Position numbers and translations under genes: made by a program. The notes beneath the pieces were generated by a model. That model did not search any database and was not told where the DNA came from. It worked only from the letters and a program-made list of their open reading frames with translations. Of a stretch of 10,635 bases of DNA, positions 7,195 to 10,635 are shown one piece after another (within the stretch, counting starts at the first letter, position 1; every line of letters begins with the position of its first letter). Origin of the DNA: DASROJ01 sp035646975. GTDB taxonomy: Bacteria; Acidobacteriota; Polarisedimenticolia; JACPZX01; DASXTC01. Where the stretch lies: contig DASROJ010000189.1 in NCBI GenBank assembly GCA_035646975.1, positions 1-10,635 on the forward strand, given 5' to 3'.

Positions 7195-8073
7195 ATGAAC
7201 AGGACCAAAGGCAGCGCCTGCCTGGCGGCGATCATCGGTTGCAGTCTGTCGGTCGCATCCGGCGAGCCCGCTCAAGAGGTTCCTGCAGTTGGCGAACCGC
7301 GGGCGTACGTCTTTGCCACACCCGGTGGCACCGAGCTCAAGGCCTATGTGTACTCGTCGAATGGGTACAGCTCACCTGAACCCCGGCCCGGAATCGTCCT
7401 CTTTTACGGCGGTGGCTGGGCCCAGGGCGAGCCGGCGTGGGCTTTCGGGCGAGCCCGTCACTTCGCCGAGCGGGGCATGGTCGCGGTGGCTGCGCAGTAC
7501 CGGCTCTCGGACCAGAAGTCGATCACGCCGATCGAGGCGATGGCCGACGCGCGCGCGGTGATTCGGTGGATGCGCTCACAAGCGACGTCGCTCCGGGTCG
7601 ACCCGAACCGCATCGCCGCGTACGGCTGGTCCGCGGGGGCGCACCTGGCCGCGTCGGCCGCGATATTCGAAGACGCCGCGCCCGGCGTCGGCAGCGCGAG
7701 CCCCAACGCCTTGATTCTTGTGTCGCCCGCGGTCTCGCTCGAGTCCGATGGGTGGTTTCAGCGCCTGCTGGGACAACGAGCGAGCGCCCGCGACCTGTCG
7801 CCGGATCTTCACGTGCGCGAGGGCCTGCCGCCGACCCTCATCCTTCAGGGAAGCACCGACACCGTCACACCGCTGCCGGGTGTGAAACGATTCTGCGAAC
7901 GGCTGGTGGCGGCGAAGAACAGGTGCGAGCTGCACGTGTACGATGGGTTCGGGCACCTGTTCACGCCGGCCGGGATCCCGGATGACGGCCAGCCGAAGCC
8001 CGATCCGGACACGGCGGCGGATGCCCTCGCCAGAGCGGACCGTTTCCTGAAGTCTCTCGGTTTTCAGCGCTGA
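7195..8073 (+). CDS. Secreted alpha/beta hydrolase (esterase/lipase-like)
   Basis: This 292-residue serine hydrolase resembles small acetyl-esterase and BD-FAE-type enzymes. The visible catalytic apparatus is an oxyanion-hole motif FYGGGW (70-75), nucleophile elbow GWSAG with S146, acid D222 in GSTDTVTP, and H254 in GFGHLF. All sit at family-typical spacings. The N-terminus is an export signal: R3 and K5 precede a short hydrophobic stretch. IIGC (13-16) fits a relaxed lipobox, so it may be a lipoprotein anchored at C16; otherwise a signal-peptidase I site near residue 21-23 is plausible. Start ATG 7195 is preceded by a GGGGG run (7180-7184) at a loose 10-nt distance. Substrate is unknown; ester hydrolysis in the periplasm or at the surface is the inference. 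The propeller gene follows closely. Confidence 0.88.
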   Translation: MNRTKGSACLAAIIGCSLSVASGEPAQEVPAVGEPRAYVFATPGGTELKAYVYSSNGYSSPEPRPGIVLFYGGGWAQGEPAWAFGRARHFAERGMVAVAAQYRLSDQKSITPIEAMADARAVIRWMRSQATSLRVDPNRIAAYGWSAGAHLAASAAIFEDAAPGVGSASPNALILVSPAVSLESDGWFQRLLGQRASARDLSPDLHVREGLPPTLILQGSTDTVTPLPGVKRFCERLVAAKNRCELHVYDGFGHLFTPAGIPDDGQPKPDPDTAADALARADRFLKSLGFQR

Positions 8074-8138
8074 TTGATGCATACTCGTGCGCCGCTGGTC
8101 AGCGAGGCGTCGACACCACCGGACCGCAGGGGATTGCC

Positions 8139-8159
8139 ATGAATCGGATTCGACCTTGA
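8139..8159 (+). other. Seven-codon mini-ORF with strong RBS overlapping the propeller gene start
   Basis: AGGGGA at 8128-8133 lies 5 nt before an ATG (8139). This is the best initiation signal in the gap, but its frame encodes only MNRIRP before TGA (8157-8159). That TGA overlaps a TTG (8156-8158) in the frame of the downstream protein, forming a TTGA stop/start overlap. Either this is a leader peptide that couples translation, or one base is missing between 8142 and 8155 and this ATG is the real start of the propeller protein. Confidence 0.4.
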
Positions 8160-9856
8160 AGAAGCCGCTCCGGCTTTGGCCCGGCCTGCTCGCCGCGGTG
8201 CTGCTGTTGCTGGTGAGATTCGTCGTCCCCGCTATCGTGCCCGACGCCTTCTTCATCGGATTCTTTGGCTCGCACCTCTGTGCGCTGGCGATCCTGGTGT
8301 GGTGGTTGTTCTTCAGCCGGGCCCCCTGGTCCGAGCGTCTGGGCGCCATCCTCTTGATGGTCATCGCCCTGTTGGTGACGTCGCGTCTCGTCCACGAGTC
8401 GATTGCCAAAGGCGTGGTCCTGCTCTACCTCTGGGCAATCCCCACCCAGGCAGTCGCCCTGGTGGCCTGGGCCGCAGCCAGCCGCCGGCTCTCCAGCGGA
8501 CCCCGGTACGCTTTGCTGGCTGCGACCGTTCTTCTCTCGACCGGATTTTTCGCTCTCGTGCGCATCGCCGGCGTCACCGGCAACATGGCTTCAGAGCTGC
8601 ACTGGCGGTGGACCCCGACGCCCGAGCAGCGGCTTCTGGCCCAGGCTCGCGACACGCCGGCAGGATCTGCTGCGGCGCCATCCGTGGCGGAGACGAAAGC
8701 CGGCTGGCCGGGCTTTCGCGGACCCGGGCGCGATGGGATCGTTCGCGGGGTGCGGATCGGGACCGACTGGTCGAAATCGCCCCCGGTCGAGCTGTGGCGC
8801 CGGCCCGTCGGACCAGGCTGGTCATCCTTCGCGGTGGGCAGCGGGCTTCTCTACACCCAGGAGCAGCTCGGCGAGGATGAAGTCGTCTCCTGCTACGACC
8901 TGACCACCGGCAAGCCGGTGTGGATGCATCGCGACCCGACCAGGTTCTACGAGACTGCCGGCGGCGCTGGCCCGCGCGCGACGCCGACCCTCAGCAACGG
9001 CCGCGTCTACACCTTCGGTGCTACCGGAATCTTCAACGCGCTCGCGGCGGGCGATGGCGCTTTGGTCTGGTCGCGCAACGTCGTGGCCGACGCCGGCGCC
9101 AAGGTTCCCGACTGGGGATTCTCGAGCTCGCCCCTCGTGGTCGGCGATATCGTCATCGTCGCCGCGGCAAGCCAGCTCGTCGCCTACGACCTGGCCAGCG
9201 GCGAGCCGCGCTGGAAGGGCGCGGTCCGTGGCGGCAGCTTCAGCTCTCCGCATTTTCTGACGATCGATGCCGTCGCCCAGGTGCTGCTCATGGGCAGGGA
9301 CGGAGCCACCAGCGTGGCGCCGGCCGACGGCACGAAGCTCTGGGATCATGCGTGGGCCGGCGTCGCCATGCTGCAGCCGGCAGTCATCACGGGGGGAGAT
9401 CTGCTGATCAGCACCACCGGCACGGGCCGTTCGATCGGCCTGCGCCGCGTCGCGGTCACGCATGGCCCCGGCGGCTGGACCAGCCAGGAGCGGTGGACGA
9501 CCACCGCGATGAAGCCCTACTTCAACGATTTCGTCGTTCACAAGGGCCACGCCTACGGCTTCGACGGGTCGATCCTCTCGTGCCTCGACGTCGAGGACGG
9601 CAGGCGCCTGTGGAAGGGCGGACGCTACGGCAATGGCCAGCTCCTCCTGCTGGCCGACCAGGACCTGCTGCTGGTGGTGTCGGAGCAGGGTGAGCTGGCG
9701 CTCGTCTCGGCGACTCCCGACAAGTTCACCGAGCTTGCGCGGCTCCCGGCGATCGAGGGCAAGACCTGGAATCACCCCGCCATGGTCGGCGACATCCTGC
9801 TGATTCGCAACGACCAGGAGATGACGGCGTTTCGTCTGCCCCTCGCGGGCGACTGA
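8156..9856 (+). CDS. Membrane-anchored PQQ-like beta-propeller protein
   Basis: From TTG 8156 the product is 566 residues. The N-terminal ~135 residues carry about five hydrophobic helices (near 9-30, 32-52, 61-77, 86-106 and 116-135). A linker and the motif WPGFRGPGRDG (184-194) follow; this motif opens many PQQ-like propellers in Acidobacteriota and Planctomycetota. Blade-type repeats are visible as YDLTTGKPVW (247-256), LAAGDGALVW (296-305), YDLASGEPRW (344-353) and LDVEDGRRLW (477-486). Whether it binds PQQ or is only a scaffold or binding protein cannot be decided; no dehydrogenase partner is nearby. The frame is also open to a GTG at 8087, but that N-terminus is Arg/His-rich and lacks a ribosome site. 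KKPLRLWPG looks like the natural beginning, so the exact start is uncertain. Confidence 0.85.
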   Translation: MKKPLRLWPGLLAAVLLLLVRFVVPAIVPDAFFIGFFGSHLCALAILVWWLFFSRAPWSERLGAILLMVIALLVTSRLVHESIAKGVVLLYLWAIPTQAVALVAWAAASRRLSSGPRYALLAATVLLSTGFFALVRIAGVTGNMASELHWRWTPTPEQRLLAQARDTPAGSAAAPSVAETKAGWPGFRGPGRDGIVRGVRIGTDWSKSPPVELWRRPVGPGWSSFAVGSGLLYTQEQLGEDEVVSCYDLTTGKPVWMHRDPTRFYETAGGAGPRATPTLSNGRVYTFGATGIFNALAAGDGALVWSRNVVADAGAKVPDWGFSSSPLVVGDIVIVAAASQLVAYDLASGEPRWKGAVRGGSFSSPHFLTIDAVAQVLLMGRDGATSVAPADGTKLWDHAWAGVAMLQPAVITGGDLLISTTGTGRSIGLRRVAVTHGPGGWTSQERWTTTAMKPYFNDFVVHKGHAYGFDGSILSCLDVEDGRRLWKGGRYGNGQLLLLADQDLLLVVSEQGELALVSATPDKFTELARLPAIEGKTWNHPAMVGDILLIRNDQEMTAFRLPLAGD

Positions 9857-9862
9857 GGGCCG

Positions 9863-9916
9863 TCACTCGACACGGATCGTCCCGAGGGGATCGAGCCGGG
9901 ATGCCGGGCGAGCCCT
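9863..9916 (-). pseudogene. Relic of a permease C-terminus (ADOP/MacB-like), minus strand
   Basis: Read on the minus strand, one frame ends in RARPASRLDPLGTIRVE followed by TGA (complement of 9863-9865). This resembles the conserved end of FtsX/MacB permeases of the acidobacterial duplicated type (general form PARRASRxDPxxxLRxE-stop). Upstream in the same frame (plus coordinates above 9916) the permease resemblance is lost and no transmembrane segment remains. Only about 18 codons survive. It does not match the end of either intact permease in this window. The call rests on pattern memory of a short motif, so it is tentative. Confidence 0.45.
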
Positions 9917-9973
9917 TCCCAATGACCCCCATCGAGATGGTGGCGCCCACGCGTTATCCTCCAAAATTATTGT

Positions 9974-10000
9974 TTGACGCGGGTTATATGGTGGTAGCCT
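9974..10000 (+). promoter_or_regulatory. Candidate promoter of the downstream secreted-protein gene
   Basis: The segment 9955-9990 is clearly AT-richer than its surroundings. TTGACG at 9974-9979 matches the -35 consensus at five of six positions. The best-spaced -10 candidate is TAGCCT (9995-10000) with a 15-bp spacer, a weak match. TATATG (9985-9990) is a better hexamer but too close to that -35. The following gene begins at about 10025 with a ribosome site GGAGAA at 10014-10019. Confidence 0.35.
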
Positions 10001-10024
10001 GTTGTCCTTCCCTGGAGAACGATA

Positions 10025-10635
10025 ATGAGCCCGTCAATGGAGTGCGCCAGCGGTCAGCCGACTCGCCCGCCAGCCGGACTTCGCGGTCCGGGTTCGATGA
10101 AAAGGATGACGCTGGCGATACTGACAATGATTGGCTTTGCCGGTGCAACGAGCGAGTCAGTCTTCGCCAATTGCCAATTCGAGGGGCCCTACGAAGTCTG
10201 GCAGTGCGCCAAGTCCACCTGGTTTGCCCCTGCTCCTGCGGGAAGCGGGACGATCTCGGGTGCCTGGTGGGCGATCGGCTTTGGCAACAGAAACGATTTC
10301 GCGGTGGGCGCCGATAATTCCCCCGAAGGTTCGGGCTTCTGGCCCACTCCGCCTCCCGGCGACTTCATCGGGGTCGACAGCGGCTACCTGCCGGCACTCG
10401 CAACCGATGGACCCCTGACTCTCGATCTCGTAGACGCCTCCGCGATTGCCGGCCTCGGCGCTCCCGCAGGCGCTTTGTGTTTCAGCTCGCGCTCCAACTG
10501 GGGCTCGCCTGGCATCGATAGCTGCATCGACATCAACCGTACCGACACCGTGCCAGGTGGCGCGTTGGATATGAGCGACAACTACGTCAACCCCTACTGG
10601 GACATGAGCGCCGGTCCCGGCACGTTGTACTACAA
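10025..10635 (+). CDS. Unrecognised secreted protein, 3'-truncated
   Basis: An open frame runs from ATG 10025 past the window end (203 complete codons, no stop). The start has GGAGAA (10014-10019) at 5-nt spacing. A Sec signal peptide begins only at an internal ATG (10097): MKRMTLAILTMIGF, then a likely cleavage site after SVFA. The start at 10025 therefore adds a 24-residue polar extension; the 10097 start has no visible ribosome site. The mature part begins NCQFEGPYEVWQCAKSTWF. It is rich in Gly, Trp, Asp, Asn and aromatic residues with several cysteines, and contains ISGAWWAIGFGNRNDFAVG. Composition suggests an extracellular beta-rich fold, possibly disulfide-bonded. I do not recognise the family and propose no function. 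Confidence 0.7.
   Translation, partial: MSPSMECASGQPTRPPAGLRGPGSMKRMTLAILTMIGFAGATSESVFANCQFEGPYEVWQCAKSTWFAPAPAGSGTISGAWWAIGFGNRNDFAVGADNSPEGSGFWPTPPPGDFIGVDSGYLPALATDGPLTLDLVDASAIAGLGAPAGALCFSSRSNWGSPGIDSCIDINRTDTVPGGALDMSDNYVNPYWDMSAGPGTLYY

Noticed and set aside
8074..8100. Promoter-like CATACT (8080-8085) before the GTG at 8087
   Set aside because: Four of six matches with no -35 at a usable distance. It would start transcription downstream of that GTG.
9868..9898. Possible terminator hairpin after the propeller gene (CGTCCC/GGGATCG)
   Set aside because: Only about five pairs including a wobble, and no T-run. The symmetry falls within the permease relic codons.
9726..9950. A 74-codon minus-strand frame across the end of the propeller gene
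   Set aside because: Mostly antisense to the propeller gene, and not the frame that carries the permease-like C-terminus.

Overview
The window is GC-rich, almost fully coding and entirely plus-strand in its real genes. Domain types and gene style point to a Gram-negative bacterium of the Acidobacteriota or a similar soil/sediment lineage. The pointers are a MacB-type tripartite exporter with two separately encoded permeases, WPGFRGPxRDG-type PQQ-propeller proteins, and a relic resembling the C-terminus of acidobacterial duplicated permeases. This placement is inference: no rRNA or other marker gene is present.

Region 1 (1-7061) is one compact operon-like run of six genes. It encodes a periplasmic adaptor (5' end cut off by the window), a MacB/LolD-type ABC ATPase, two FtsX/MacB permeases, an NtrC-type sigma-54 response regulator and a membrane histidine kinase. 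The first four would form an ABC efflux or envelope-lipid export machine. The last two form a matched two-component pair that most plausibly controls that exporter. The kinase has almost no periplasmic loop, so it probably senses inside the membrane, through its PAS domain, or through the transporter itself. The regulator gene also has a candidate promoter of its own that would give a leaderless mRNA.

Region 2 (7062-7194) is a short intergenic segment dominated by an 84-nt imperfect inverted repeat (24 paired positions) with no U-tract.

Region 3 (7195-9856) holds a secreted or lipid-anchored alpha/beta hydrolase and, close behind it, a membrane-anchored PQQ-like beta-propeller protein. The propeller gene has an unusual start. 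A good ribosome binding site leads to a seven-codon mini-ORF whose TGA overlaps an in-frame TTG, which means either translational coupling or a one-base frameshift.

Region 4 (9857-10635) carries a short minus-strand relic of a permease C-terminus, an AT-rich promoter-like island, and the start of an unrecognised secreted protein that runs off the window end.

No tRNA, rRNA, CRISPR array, insertion sequence or convincing intrinsic terminator was seen. No gene-free stretch exceeds about 170 bases.
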